In this document: one piece after another, positions 7,702 to 20,528 of the stretch
Layout: each line of letters begins with the position of its first letter
How positions within the stretch are numbered: the stretch's first letter is position 1
Source: JAMXLO01 sp046735215
Lineage (GTDB): Bacteria > Pseudomonadota > Alphaproteobacteria > Acetobacterales > Acetobacteraceae
NCBI GenBank assembly: GCA_046735215.1
Contig: JBKPSV010000230.1
Coordinates: 1 to 23,439 of the forward strand
DNA: 23,439 bases
Reading direction: 5' to 3'
Position numbers and translations under genes: made by a program
Notes under the pieces: generated by a model
The model's input: the letters and a program-made list of their open reading frames with translations, nothing else
Databases searched by the model: none
Told to the model about the DNA's origin: nothing

Positions 7702-9431
7702 GGGGCAGCCTGCATTTCGTCGAGATAGGCACAGGTGCAGTAACCCGGCAGCCGACCACCGGACAATGGCGCATTGGTGAACAGGGGTTGACCATCGGCC
7801 AGGTCGATCGCCACTGGGTGACGATCGAGATTTGTCGCTAACGTCAAAACCGCGCCGTCCCCAAGTCGCCAGCGTGCCAGCACTGCCTTGGGGCCCACCA
7901 CTTCGGCGGAAAGTGAGCGCGCGCCGGCAAGCCGCGGCACGATCAGGGACGCGCGTAGTTCCAGCAGCCGCCGATAAAGGGATTCACGCTTCGCTCCATG
8001 TTCCGGATCGGCGCATGGCACTGACGCAGCAAATGTGTCAGGCGCGTTTGGGTCAGGTATTCGCGCGCGGTTGGCCGGGTCGGCGAAAATGGGGAACTTT
8101 GCGAACTCGTTGCGCCTGCCTTCCCGCACCGCGTCAGCCAAATGCGGCGCATGGTCCGTGCAGAACAGGAACGGCGTACGGCTCGCGGTCTCCTCCCCCA
8201 TAAAGAGGAGTGGGATCTGCGGGCACAACATCTGCAGTGCAATTGCCGCCTCCAAAGCGGCAGGGTCCGCCAGCGTCGTCAAACGCTCGCCGAAGGCGCG
8301 GTTGCCGATCTGGTCATGATTTTGCAAAAACAGCACGAATGCCGTCGGCGGCAAGTGCGCACTGGGCATGCCGCGCGCCTCGCCTGTATACTTGGTCTGT
8401 TCGCCTTGATAGATGAAGCCCTCGGTCAGACAGCGCGCCAGTTTCCACGCCGGCTGATCCGCGTAATCTTGGTAATAGCCGCTGGTCTCGCCGGTGAGCA
8501 GGACGTGCAGTACGTTGTGTCCATCGTCGTTCCACTGCGCATCCACATCCCGCTCGAGATGTGAGGCGTCGTTGTGGTGTTCCAGCACCAGGTGCACATG
8601 CCGCTCGGGCTCGATCTGGGCGCGCACGGTGGCCGCCATTTCATCTACCCAGTCCTGTTCCAGGATCGCATGCACGGCGTCGAACCGCAGCCCGTCGAAG
8701 CGATACTCAGTCAGCCAATACAACACGTTCTCGGTAAAGTAATCCCGCACTTCGCGGCGCCGAAAATCGATCGCCGCACCCCAAGGCGTATGACAATCCT
8801 TACGAAAGAACTGCGGCGCATAGAGCGACAGGTAGTTCCCGTCTGGCCCGAAGTGATTGTAGACCACATCGAGAAACATCATCAGGCCGTGATCGTGGGC
8901 CGCGTCAATAAGGGCCTTCAACTCCTCGGGCGAGCCGTAGGCTACATCAGGCGCGTAAGGCAGGACGCCGTCATAACCCCAGTTTCGCTGGCCGGGAAAG
9001 TCGTTGACCGGCATCAGCTCGACCGCACTGATACCAAGTGAGGCCAGCCGCGCCAGCTCGCCCTGCACTCCCCGAAAACCGCCCAGAGTGCCCGGATGAA
9101 CTTCGTAAAGCACCGTTTCGTGCCAGGGCCTGCCCCGCCAAGCGGTATTGCGCCACTGATAGGCGCATGGATCAACCACCACACTCGGATCGTGCACGTC
9201 GTTCGCCTGTGCGCGCGACGCCGGGTCTGGCACCAGCATACCGTCGGCCAGACGATAACGATACTGTGTGCCGGCCGGGCACCGGAAGGTGGTTTCGAAC
9301 CAACCATTCGAGGACCGCGCCATCGGCACGATCTGGCCCCCTTCCAGCGCCACGCTGACGCTGTCCTGCGCCGGGGCCCACAATCTGAACCGCGTGTTCC
9401 CGTCATCCAACAGGATGGCGCCAAACTGCAT
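7698..9431 (-). CDS. treZ: Malto-oligosyltrehalose trehalohydrolase TreZ (GH13)
   Basis: TreZ hydrolyses the alpha-1,4 bond next to the trehalosyl end made by TreY and releases free trehalose. The 577-residue protein has an N-terminal CBM48/isoamylase-type beta domain (residues about 1-95, with FRLWAPAQDSVSVAL), a GH13 barrel from about 105, and a small C-terminal beta domain. Catalytic residues by motif are Asp251 in YRFDGLRFDAVHAI, Glu284 in HVHLVLEHHND and Asp373 in LFLQNHDQIGNR. LYEVHPGTLGGFRGVQGEL, DVVYNHFGPDGNYL and the LEHHND/GNRAFGERL wording distinguish TreZ from GlgB and GlgX. Its start codon overlaps the last base of the glgX stop, and its stop overlaps malQ by 4 nt. It should act directly on the TreY product made by the last gene of the same transcript. 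Confidence 0.95.
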   Translation of the reverse strand: MQFGAILLDDGNTRFRLWAPAQDSVSVALEGGQIVPMARSSNGWFETTFRCPAGTQYRYRLADGMLVPDPASRAQANDVHDPSVVVDPCAYQWRNTAWRGRPWHETVLYEVHPGTLGGFRGVQGELARLASLGISAVELMPVNDFPGQRNWGYDGVLPYAPDVAYGSPEELKALIDAAHDHGLMMFLDVVYNHFGPDGNYLSLYAPQFFRKDCHTPWGAAIDFRRREVRDYFTENVLYWLTEYRFDGLRFDAVHAILEQDWVDEMAATVRAQIEPERHVHLVLEHHNDASHLERDVDAQWNDDGHNVLHVLLTGETSGYYQDYADQPAWKLARCLTEGFIYQGEQTKYTGEARGMPSAHLPPTAFVLFLQNHDQIGNRAFGERLTTLADPAALEAAIALQMLCPQIPLLFMGEETASRTPFLFCTDHAPHLADAVREGRRNEFAKFPIFADPANRARIPDPNAPDTFAASVPCADPEHGAKRESLYRRLLELRASLIVPRLAGARSLSAEVVGPKAVLARWRLGDGAVLTLATNLDRHPVAIDLADGQPLFTNAPLSGGRLPGYCTCAYLDEMQAAP

Positions 9432-11524
9432 TAGACAAACTCGGCGTATAGCAACAGCACGCTGTGCGCTTCGACGGTCACCTGATCGCGCACTTCATGC
9501 GCGCAGCAGTCAGAAGTCGCACTGTCCAGTAGAATGCGCGATGGAACATGCGGTTCCGGCAACCGGAATTGTCTCACCCGCTCCGTGGGATTGAGCAACA
9601 AGGTCAGGATCGTCACAGCTCCTTCAGGCATGCGCATTGCGCGGCGCAAAATCAACGTTCGCTGCTCACTGTCGTTCCACGCCTCTGACGGCATTGTGGT
9701 CCCTTGATGATCGAACCACGCGATATCGGCGACACTGGCAGCTGGGTACTCGTCGCCATGCAGATACCGCGCATGTCGCAACACCGGATGCGCCCGCCGC
9801 AATGCAGTGAGCCGGGCCACATACGCGATTAAGGCGAGTCCCGACGGCGAAGCTGCCAGCCGCCAATCCAGCCAGCTGGTTTCATTATCCTGGCAATATG
9901 CGTTGTTGTTGCCGCCCTGTGTGCGGCCGAACTCGTCGCCAGCCAGCAGCATCGGCGTTCCGGCAGACAGGAACACCGTAGCCAGCATGCCACGTTTGAC
10001 CCTCTCCCTGACCGCGGCGATGGCCGCATCATTGGTGGACCCCTCAATACCCCAATTATTGGTGAAGTTGGCGGGATGGCCATCATTGTTCGCCTCGCCA
10101 TTCGCCTCGTTGTGGCGCTCGACATAGCTCACGGCATCCATCAGGGTGAATCCGTCGTGTGATGCGACAAAGTTGATGGAGGCCCAGGGACGCCGGCCCT
10201 GCCGCGCAAATACGTCAGCGGAACCTGCTAGACTGGCAGCAATCGATGGCCGCTCCCCCCGGTCCCCGCGCCAGAATCGTCTGACGCTGTCCCGGAACCG
10301 GTCGTTCCATTCCGCAAAGCCAGGCGGGTGATTCCCAAGCTGGTAACCGCCAGGACCTATATCCCAGGGCTCGGCGATCAGCTTCACTTTGGCCAGCAGC
10401 GGATCCTGTCGCAGCGCGTCGAAGAAGCCGGCGTTCGGATCGAAGCCATACGACTCGCGCCCAAGCGTGGCGCAGAGATCAAAGCGGAAGCCGTCAATGT
10501 GATAAGAGCTTACCCAATAGCGCAGCGAATCGAGCACCATCTGCAGCACGCGCGGATGCGAAAGATTGAGCGTGTTGCCGGTGCCGGTGTCATTGACCGT
10601 ACGCCGGACGTCGCCAGCCTCCAACCGATAGTAGCTGGCGTTGTCCAGGCCACGAAACGACAGGGTTGGACCAGTCTCCTCACTCTCTGCTGTGTGATTG
10701 TAGACAACGTCAAGGATTACCTCGATACCCGCCGCATGCAGTCGGCGCACAGCGATGCGCACTTCGTTGGGTGAACCACTGGATAGATAGGTGCGTTCGG
10801 GTGCGAAGAAGCCAAGAGTGTTGTAGCCCCAATAGTTGCGCAGCCCGCGTAGCTGCAAAGCACGATCCTGGACGAAGGCGTGAACCGGCATCAGCTCAAC
10901 CGCGGTGATGCCAAGATGGCGCAGGTGATCGATCATTCCGGGACTCGCCAGGCCGGCGAATGTACCGCGCTCGGTCGGACGGATGTCTTCCCGCAGCATG
11001 GTCAGTCCGCGCACATGCGCCTCGTAAATCACCGTGTCCGACCATGGCACAGCCGGCGGATGATCATCGCCCCAGTTGAACGAATCGTCCGTGACCACAC
11101 CCTTCGGCATGAACGACGCACTGTCCCGCCGATCGAAAGAGAGATCGCTTCGCGCGGAATGCAGACGAAAGCCATAAAGCGCGTCCGACCAGTGCAACGC
11201 GCCGAATATCGCCCGCGCATACGGATCCAGCAGCAGCTTGTGGTGATTGAATCGATGTCCTTGCTCCGGCGCATACGGACCATAGGCACGGTAGCCGTAC
11301 AGCAGCCCTGCCGTCGCGTCAGGCAGGTAGCCGTGCCAAACCTCGTCGGTGTATTCCGGCAGCATGTAGCGCGCGATCTCGTGCCTGCCGGAGGGTTCGA
11401 ACAGGCAGAGCTCGATTTTCTCAGCATGCGACGAGAACACGGCAAAGTTGATACCGAGCCCGTCCCACGTCGCGCCGAGCGGATACGCCTGGCCCGGCAG
11501 CAACGCCTCAGGCAGATGATGCAT
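9431..11524 (-). CDS. glgX: Glycogen debranching enzyme GlgX (isoamylase type, GH13_11)
   Basis: GlgX hydrolyses alpha-1,6 branch points in glycogen and supplies linear maltodextrins. The 697-residue protein has an N-terminal CBM48 domain (residues about 10-110; GQAYPLGATWDGLGINFAVFS is the standard opening). The GH13 barrel (about 160-560) has Asp349 in YHIDGFRFDLCATLGR as nucleophile, Glu385 in VKLIAEPWDIGPGGYQLG as acid/base and Asp457 in FVASHDGFTLMD as the third acid. RNYWGYNTLGFFAPE and NDTGTGNTLNLSHPRVLQ are GlgX/TreX hallmarks, and GRTQGGNNNAYCQDN is the usual late-barrel motif. It lies 9 nt after glgB and 1 nt into treZ. In TreYZ operons this enzyme is often called TreX; here, with glgB and glgE in the same unit, either name fits. 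The reaction is the same. Confidence 0.95.
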   Translation of the reverse strand: MHHLPEALLPGQAYPLGATWDGLGINFAVFSSHAEKIELCLFEPSGRHEIARYMLPEYTDEVWHGYLPDATAGLLYGYRAYGPYAPEQGHRFNHHKLLLDPYARAIFGALHWSDALYGFRLHSARSDLSFDRRDSASFMPKGVVTDDSFNWGDDHPPAVPWSDTVIYEAHVRGLTMLREDIRPTERGTFAGLASPGMIDHLRHLGITAVELMPVHAFVQDRALQLRGLRNYWGYNTLGFFAPERTYLSSGSPNEVRIAVRRLHAAGIEVILDVVYNHTAESEETGPTLSFRGLDNASYYRLEAGDVRRTVNDTGTGNTLNLSHPRVLQMVLDSLRYWVSSYHIDGFRFDLCATLGRESYGFDPNAGFFDALRQDPLLAKVKLIAEPWDIGPGGYQLGNHPPGFAEWNDRFRDSVRRFWRGDRGERPSIAASLAGSADVFARQGRRPWASINFVASHDGFTLMDAVSYVERHNEANGEANNDGHPANFTNNWGIEGSTNDAAIAAVRERVKRGMLATVFLSAGTPMLLAGDEFGRTQGGNNNAYCQDNETSWLDWRLAASPSGLALIAYVARLTALRRAHPVLRHARYLHGDEYPAASVADIAWFDHQGTTMPSEAWNDSEQRTLILRRAMRMPEGAVTILTLLLNPTERVRQFRLPEPHVPSRILLDSATSDCCAHEVRDQVTVEAHSVLLLYAEFV

Positions 11525-11533
11525 CCGACTCGG

Positions 11534-13725
11534 TCAGTTTGCCGGACGCAGGAACAGCGTCGCCAACGGGGGCAATGTCAATTCGAGGGACTGAGCCTCG
11601 CCATGGCTCTGCACCGGCGTTGTCGCCACCGCGCCGCCATTGCCCATGTCGGTACCGCCATAGAAGGAGGAATCCGTATTGAGCAATTCACGCCACTGCC
11701 CTGGGCGGGGCACGCCGACGCGATAGCCTGACCGCGGCACAGGGGTCATGTTTGACACGACCAGAACGGGCGCGGCTTCTTCGTTCCCATAACGCAGGAA
11801 GGCAAACACGGAGTTCGCAGTGTCATCTCCGACAACCCAACGAAAGCCTGTCGACACCGAATCACGCTGATGCAGCGAGGCTTCGCCGGCGTAGATGCGG
11901 TTCAGGTCGCGCACCAGGCGCTGGATGCCCAGCTGGAACGGATTGGCGAGCGCCGGCCAGTCGATCTCGCCGTCGTGACTCCATTCATGTTCCTGCGCGA
12001 TCTCTCCCCCCATGAACAGCAGCTTCTTGCCCGGATGGCCCCACATGTAGCCGAAATAGGCACGCAGGTTGGCGAAGCGCTGCCAGTTGTCGCCCGGCAT
12101 CTTGCCGATCAGCGAGTGCTTTCCATAAACCACCTCGTCATGTGACAGCGGCAGGACGAAGTTCTCCGAGAATGCATACAGCAGGCCGAATGTCATGTCG
12201 TTGTGATGCCAGTGCCGGTGCACTGGATCGTATTCGACGTAGCGAAGCGTATCGTGCATCCAGCCCATGTTCCACTTGTACCAGAAGCCCAGGCCACCTT
12301 CGCTGATCGGCCGGGACACTCCTGGCCATGCCGTGGACTCCTCGGCGATAGTGACGGCGCCAGCGCACCTTTCCCCGACTACAGCATTGAAGTGGCGCAG
12401 GAAGCCGATCGCCTCCAGATTTTCGCGCCCGCCATATATGTTGGGAACCCACTGACCCTCGGAACGCGAGTAGTCGCGATACAACATCGACGCCACCGCA
12501 TCGACACGCAGTCCATCGACATGGAATTGTTCCAGCCAGTAGAGCCCTGAAGCGATCAGGAATCCTTGCACCTCACGTCGGCCGAAGTTGTAGATGTAGG
12601 TGTTCCAGTCCTGATGATATCCTTCACGCGGATCCTGGTGCTCATACAGCGCCGTACCATCGAACCGCGCCAGACCATGCGCATCGGTCGGAAAATGTGC
12701 CGGCACCCAGTCCACTAGGACGCCGATATCAGCGCGGTGACAGGCATCGACGAAACGCGCGAACCCTTCGGGGGGACCGAACCGCGCGCTGGGCGCGAAC
12801 AAGCCAAGTGGTTGATACCCCCAGGAACCCCCGAATGGATGCTCGGCCACAGGCATCAGCTCGATATGCGTGAAGCCCATCTCACTGACATACGGCACCA
12901 GGCGCTCCGCCAGCTCGTCCCAGGTCGGGATACGGCCTTCGGGATGAAACCATGATGCTGCGTGCATCTCATAGATGGTGATCGGTGCGTCCGCGGCGTG
13001 CCTGCGGCGCCGCTGCTGCATCCAGGTCTCGTCGTGCCAGACGAACGGTGTCGGATCCATAACAACAGACGCCGTGGCCGGCGGCGGTTCGGTCGCGCGA
13101 GCCAGTGGATCGGCCTTGAACGGCAGCCGAGACCCGTCCGGACCGACGATGGCAAATTTGTAGCGCTCGCCTGCACCGATGCGTGGTATGAACAGCTCCC
13201 AGACACCGGCCGGATAACGCAGCCGCATCGGATTGCGCCGCGGGTCCCAGGTATTGAACTCGCCCACCACCGAAACAGCACGCGCATTCGGCGCCCACAC
13301 TGCGAACCGCACGCCGGTGACCCCGTCGATCGCTGTCACGTTGGCACCTAGATGCGCTGCGAGCTCGAAATGTCGGCCTTCGTTGAACAGGTGCAGATCC
13401 AGTTCGCCGAGCAACGGCCCAAATGAATAAGGATCTTCGGTCTCCTGCACCGCACCGGGCCAGGTGATGCGCAACAAATATGGTTCTCCGCTGCCGAGGC
13501 GGCCAGCGAACAAGCCGTGGGGCAGCATCGGTGACAATCTGCCGATCGGCGTGCGGGTCGAACGCGCCAGCAGCTCGACCTCCATTGCGCCAGGCATGAA
13601 GGCGCGCACGATGGGACCGGCTGCGGTATCGAACGGTCCGAGTACGGCGAACGGGTCGCCCAGCGCGCCGGAAGCCAGCGCCTCCGCCATTCCGGTCGGC
13701 AGTCCGGTCAATTCTACGACGTCGT

Positions 13726-13729
<4 letters not shown>
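11534..13729 (-). CDS. glgB: 1,4-alpha-glucan branching enzyme GlgB (GH13_9)
   Basis: GlgB cuts an alpha-1,4 chain and re-attaches the segment as an alpha-1,6 branch. With the start at 13729 it has 731 residues, the normal length of the long (two N-domain) type. It has an N1 beta domain (about 20-120), a CBM48 domain (about 130-228, RFAVWAPNARAVSVVGEFNTWD), the GH13 barrel (about 250-620) and a C-terminal beta domain. Catalytic residues by motif are Asp410 in FHVDGLRVDAVASMLY, Glu463 in VTIAEESTAWPGVSRP and Asp531 in LPLSHDEVVYGK. The frame is open 18 codons further up, but that stretch is composition-like and lies inside treS. The chosen ATG overlaps the treS stop by 4 nt and has AGGTG 6 nt upstream on the minus strand. 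Its place right after glgE and treS-mak fits branching of the GlgE product. Confidence 0.96.
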
Positions 13730-16994
<3,265 letters not shown>

Positions 16995-16995
<1 letters not shown>

Positions 16996-19900
16996 TACGG
17001 CGTCACCTGCCAGATGCAGAACGGCAACTCGCCGGGATCAAGCCGGACGCGCTGCTGCTTGCCATGCCAGACAAAGCTGTGGCCCCGCATCAGGTCAGTC
17101 GCCGAGAGCGACTCGTGATCCGCAAGCCCCCACTCCCACAGCGGGATCTCGAAACCGGCCTCTTGCACATTGTGCGGGTCCAGGCTGACCGCGACCAGGA
17201 TCATGTCGCGCGCCCCCGGGATGCGTTTGCCATACACCAGCACCTGATCGTTGAACGCGGGATAGAACGTCACGTTGAGGTGAGTTTGCAACGCCGGATT
17301 TGCCCGTCGGATGCGATTCAGAGCGGAAATTTCCCCAACGATATTGCCTGGCGCACCGAGGTCGCGAACCCTTATCTCGTACTTCTCAGAATCCATATAC
17401 TCCTCACGGCCGGGCAATGGGGTTGCCTCGCAGACTTCGAAGCCGGAGTACATGCCCCACAGGCCGGACAACGTGCTGGCCAGCACAGCGCGGATCAGGA
17501 AGGCAGGCCGCCCGCCCGTCTGAAGGAATGGTGGGTTGATATCCGGGGTGTTGACGAAGAAGTTGGGGCGGAACAGATCGCGCGCCGGTGCCGCGTCCAG
17601 TTCCGTCAGGTACTCGATGATCTCCTGCTTGGTGTTGCGCCAGGTGAAGTAGGTATAGGACTGGGTAAAGCCAACCTTGGCGAGGCGGTACATCAGCTTC
17701 GGTCGGGTGAACGCCTCCGCAAGGAAGATGACGTCCGGATGACGGCCGCGAATGTCGGCGATCATCCAGTGCCAGAACGGCAGCGGTTTGGTGTGCGGAT
17801 TGTCAACGCGGAAGATGCGCACGCCCTGGTCCACCCAGAACTGCACGACATCACGCAGGGCGAACCATAGCTCAGGAAACGCCGCCGCGGCATAGAAGTC
17901 CGGATTGACAATATCCTCGTACTTCTTTGGCGGGTTCTCGGCGAAACGGATCGAACCGTCCGGGCGCCAACGGAACCAGTCAGGATGGTCGCGCAGCCAC
18001 GGATGGTCCGGCGAGCACTGCACCGCGAAGTCGATGGCGATCTCCAGCCCGCTGTCCTTCGCTGCGGCAACCAGCCCACGGAACTCTTCGAGCGTGCCAA
18101 GCTGCGGGTGGACAGCGTCGTGCCCCCCTTCGGGGCTGCCGATCGCGTAGGGACTGCCGAGATCCTCCGGGGCTGCGCGCAGGGCGTTGTTGCGGCCCTT
18201 GCGGTTGGTCGTACCGATCGGATGAATCGGCGGGAAGTACAGCACGTCGAAGCCCATCCCCCGGATCGATGGCAGCCGCGCGACAACATCGCTGAATGTG
18301 CCATGCCGTGCCGGATCGTCGGTGGCAGAGCGTGGAAACATCTCATACCAACTGGCAAAGCCGGCCTGAGGCCGGTCTACGTCAACCGCGATCGGCGGAG
18401 TGTGTTCCGCGAGATATGGACGATCGTCCGCTGCCCGCATCGCCATCGCAGTCTCGGGCGCGAGCAGCTGCGCGACCTGCTGTTCGGGTTCCAGGGACGC
18501 AAGCCGCTCATTAAGGGCCGAAAGCCGGGTATGCGTGCATGTACCGGCCCACACCGCCGCTGCCTGAAGCATGCTTCGGCCTTCCTCGATTTCCAGCGTC
18601 ACGACCTGACCCGCGGCGTGCTTGGCTTCGAGATCATGGCGGAAAGTACCCCAAGCGTCCCACCACGCCTGGATGGTAAAGCGATGTCGACCGACGCGGT
18701 CGGGCACGAAGCGCGCCTCCCAACGATCATTCACCACCAATCGCATTGGCACCCGACGCCACTCGGCTTCATCCGCGGCAGCCCACAGCAATTCGGCAGC
18801 CAGCACATCATGTCCGTCAGCAATGATATCGGCGCTGACCGCGACCTCCTCGCCCACGACGCGCTTTATTGCAAAATGTCCCCCGGGCACCTGCGGCTGA
18901 ACCGCCTCGATGCCGATGCGTTGGGCGACCATTCGCGCCGGCTGCAGATCCACGTCGCTGACCAGCGGGCTGACGACTGGTTCTGTCAGGGTATAAGCGA
19001 GCGTCCGCACCTCGCCCGGCGCCATCGCTGCATCATCACCGTCCGACGGACCTTGTAGCGCGAAGGCGGCGCCGGCGTGTGGCGGCAAAGGCGAAAGCGG
19101 CAGATCGACAGGCGCGCTGCGCGCCAGATCCGGATTTAGCAGCACCAGGACGGCGTGCGAAGCGAGACGAATGTCGGGTGCGTTTGACCGCAACAGGGCC
19201 GTGATGCCGTCGCCTGATGTGGTCAGTTGCCGCACCTCGCCGTCCACCTGATATCCGGCCAACTGCTTCATCCCGGCGTTCGCCACGGCGATCTCGTGCA
19301 GGATGTCGCCGGGCGCCTCGTCGCGCGCACGCCGCAGATCCCCCGGAGTGGCGAGTGCGGCGTCGAACGGCCGGCGGGCGGCATATTCGAAGCCCATCGG
19401 GACGAAGATGCCATTGCCTACCGAAGCCGCAAGCTGCATGGCGGAACGGTAGGCGGTCGTCGGATCACTGCCGGGCGAAAGACGCGCCGCGCGGCGGTCA
19501 AAGAACGATGGTTCAGGTGACGCCATCGGCGGCGCGACCCGACGCAATATTTCGTATTCGTCGACAAACCACGGAGCACGGCCGTCCCACCATGCGAGCG
19601 ATGAGCATGTATGGGTGAAGCCCAGACCTTCCAGTCGCGGCAAGGCAGACCGGTCGATACCTGGCGTCCAGGCAAGAAAATCGCAGGACCCCAGTGCGCC
19701 GATCAATCTCCTCCAGAAGGCGGCCGGCACCCGTTCTGGGTCCAGGCAGCGGAAGCCGCTGACCCCTGCCTCGACCAAACGCGACAGCCGATCCAGCCAC
19801 CACGCTGCCATCGCATCGGCAACCTCGGTCAGCTGCAGCCGCGCGTATGCGACATCCAGTCGGCGGCCTCCCCGCAACGGGCTCAACGGAGCGCCACCAT

Positions 19901-20234
19901 CGCTCGAGGCGAACCAGGCTTCCTGGCGCCGGCGAATCTGTGCATCGGCTGCCACCTGGTCTATCGATAGGTCCAGCCAGATCCGCAGACCGAACTCGGC
20001 CCCGCTGCGCGCAATCTGGGCGATGCCTTCATCCGCCGTTCCCGACCAACCGAGCGCCGGATGCAGCGCCTCGTGATCGGCCGTAATGAAAATGTCGCCG
20101 CTCGCGCCGGGGACGAATGGCGGTGCGATGCAGATCGTATCGAATCCCATCTTGCGACAGCGTTCGAAATGTGGGGGCCACTCGGGCAGTACGCCGGCGA
20201 CCAGCGGGTGCAGGTGATAGAGGCGTGGTGGCAT
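16995..20234 (-). CDS. glgE: Alpha-1,4-glucan:maltose-1-phosphate maltosyltransferase GlgE with N-terminal GH13-like extension
   Basis: GlgE adds maltose units from alpha-maltose 1-phosphate to the non-reducing end of alpha-1,4-glucan, releasing phosphate. At 1079 residues it is about 400 longer than the usual GlgE of about 660-700. Residues about 438-1079 are a complete GlgE: an N-terminal beta domain (RIGIEAVQPQVPGGHFAIKR), helical insert (NERLASLEPEQQVAQLL), then the barrel with FASWYEMFPRS, nucleophile Asp811 in IFRVDNPHTKPLPFWHW, acid/base Glu840 in VIFLAEAFTRPK and third acid Asp898 in NFFVNTPDINP. FPPIHPIGTTNRKGRNN is diagnostic. Residues 1-435 are treated as a separate entry. It is first in the operon, with a leader of about 190 nt. 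The Shine-Dalgarno sequence for ATG 20234 is poor, but MPPRLYHLHPLVAG is a sensible natural start. Confidence 0.95.
18930..20234 (-). other. Degenerate GH13-like barrel at the N-terminus of GlgE (domain)
   Basis: Residues 1 to about 435 of the GlgE protein read as a GH13 barrel without its catalytic acids. Recognisable pieces in order are FDTICIAPPF and the APGASGDIF-like loop (31-50, early strands), LRIWLDLSIDQVAAD (83-97, conserved region I), GVSGFRCLDPERVP (157-170, region II), CDFLAWTPG (184-192, region III), SSLAWWDGRAPWFVDEYE (211-228) and GIFVPMGFEYA (275-285, final strand). A region II of the form GFRCDA would put the nucleophile Asp where Leu164 stands, and Trp189 stands where region III normally has Glu. 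It is therefore probably not a hydrolase; a structural, dimerisation or glucan-binding role is an inference. Confidence 0.7.
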
Positions 20235-20364
20235 GCGGTGCGATATTCCGGTTGCTCAGAAGAAGATCTGGTTCTGTTTGCCCGAACGCATGAGGAGGAT
20301 GCCAGAGTCAGTTTGCGGCAGACGATTCGCATCCGCCCTAACGTTTGTGCGGTGATCTCTTCAC

Positions 20365-20387
20365 TTACCCGGGACCGTCCCAGGTAA
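20365..20387 (-). promoter_or_regulatory. Palindrome/hairpin in the glgE leader
   Basis: Arms TTACCCGGGA (20365-20374) and TCCCAGGTAA (20378-20387) match at 9 of 10 positions around CCG. On the minus-strand RNA the one mismatch becomes a U-G wobble, so all ten pairs can form in the glgE transcript. It lies about 145 nt before the glgE start and about 30-50 nt after the predicted transcription start. It may be a protein operator or a leader RNA hairpin. Confidence 0.45.
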
Positions 20388-20421
20388 CAAATAGGCGTGA
20401 GCGATGTCGTGTCCGGTTATT

Positions 20422-20446
20422 AACATTTGGCAAGTGCTTCGGTTCC
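20422..20446 (-). promoter_or_regulatory. EcfG-type (general stress response) promoter for the glgE-treY operon
   Basis: On the minus strand GGAAC (20446-20442) is followed after 16 nt by TGTT (20425-20422). The alphaproteobacterial EcfG consensus is GGAAC-N16/17-CGTT, so this is a full -35 match and three of four in the -10. Transcription would start near 20414, giving a leader of about 180 nt. Trehalose genes are classical members of this regulon. It is the only GGAAC on the minus strand of this spacer. Confidence 0.5.
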
Positions 20447-20528
20447 CAGGCAGCTGCCGACATTCGGACGGCTCAAGCTGCGCGGCGTGGGCAAACGATG
20501 AGTCGCATCCACGCGGCGATTGCCGCGG

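Noticed and set aside
17985..19058. 357-codon open frame antisense to glgE
   Set aside because: Shadow of the GlgE frame; no family motifs, no start signal. The same applies to the minus frame at 12969-13967 and other long opposite-strand frames.
20416..20424. GTTATTAAC, a 9-bp palindrome in the glgE/acylase spacer
   Set aside because: Short, AT-rich and overlapping the predicted stress promoter -10; likely chance or part of that promoter.
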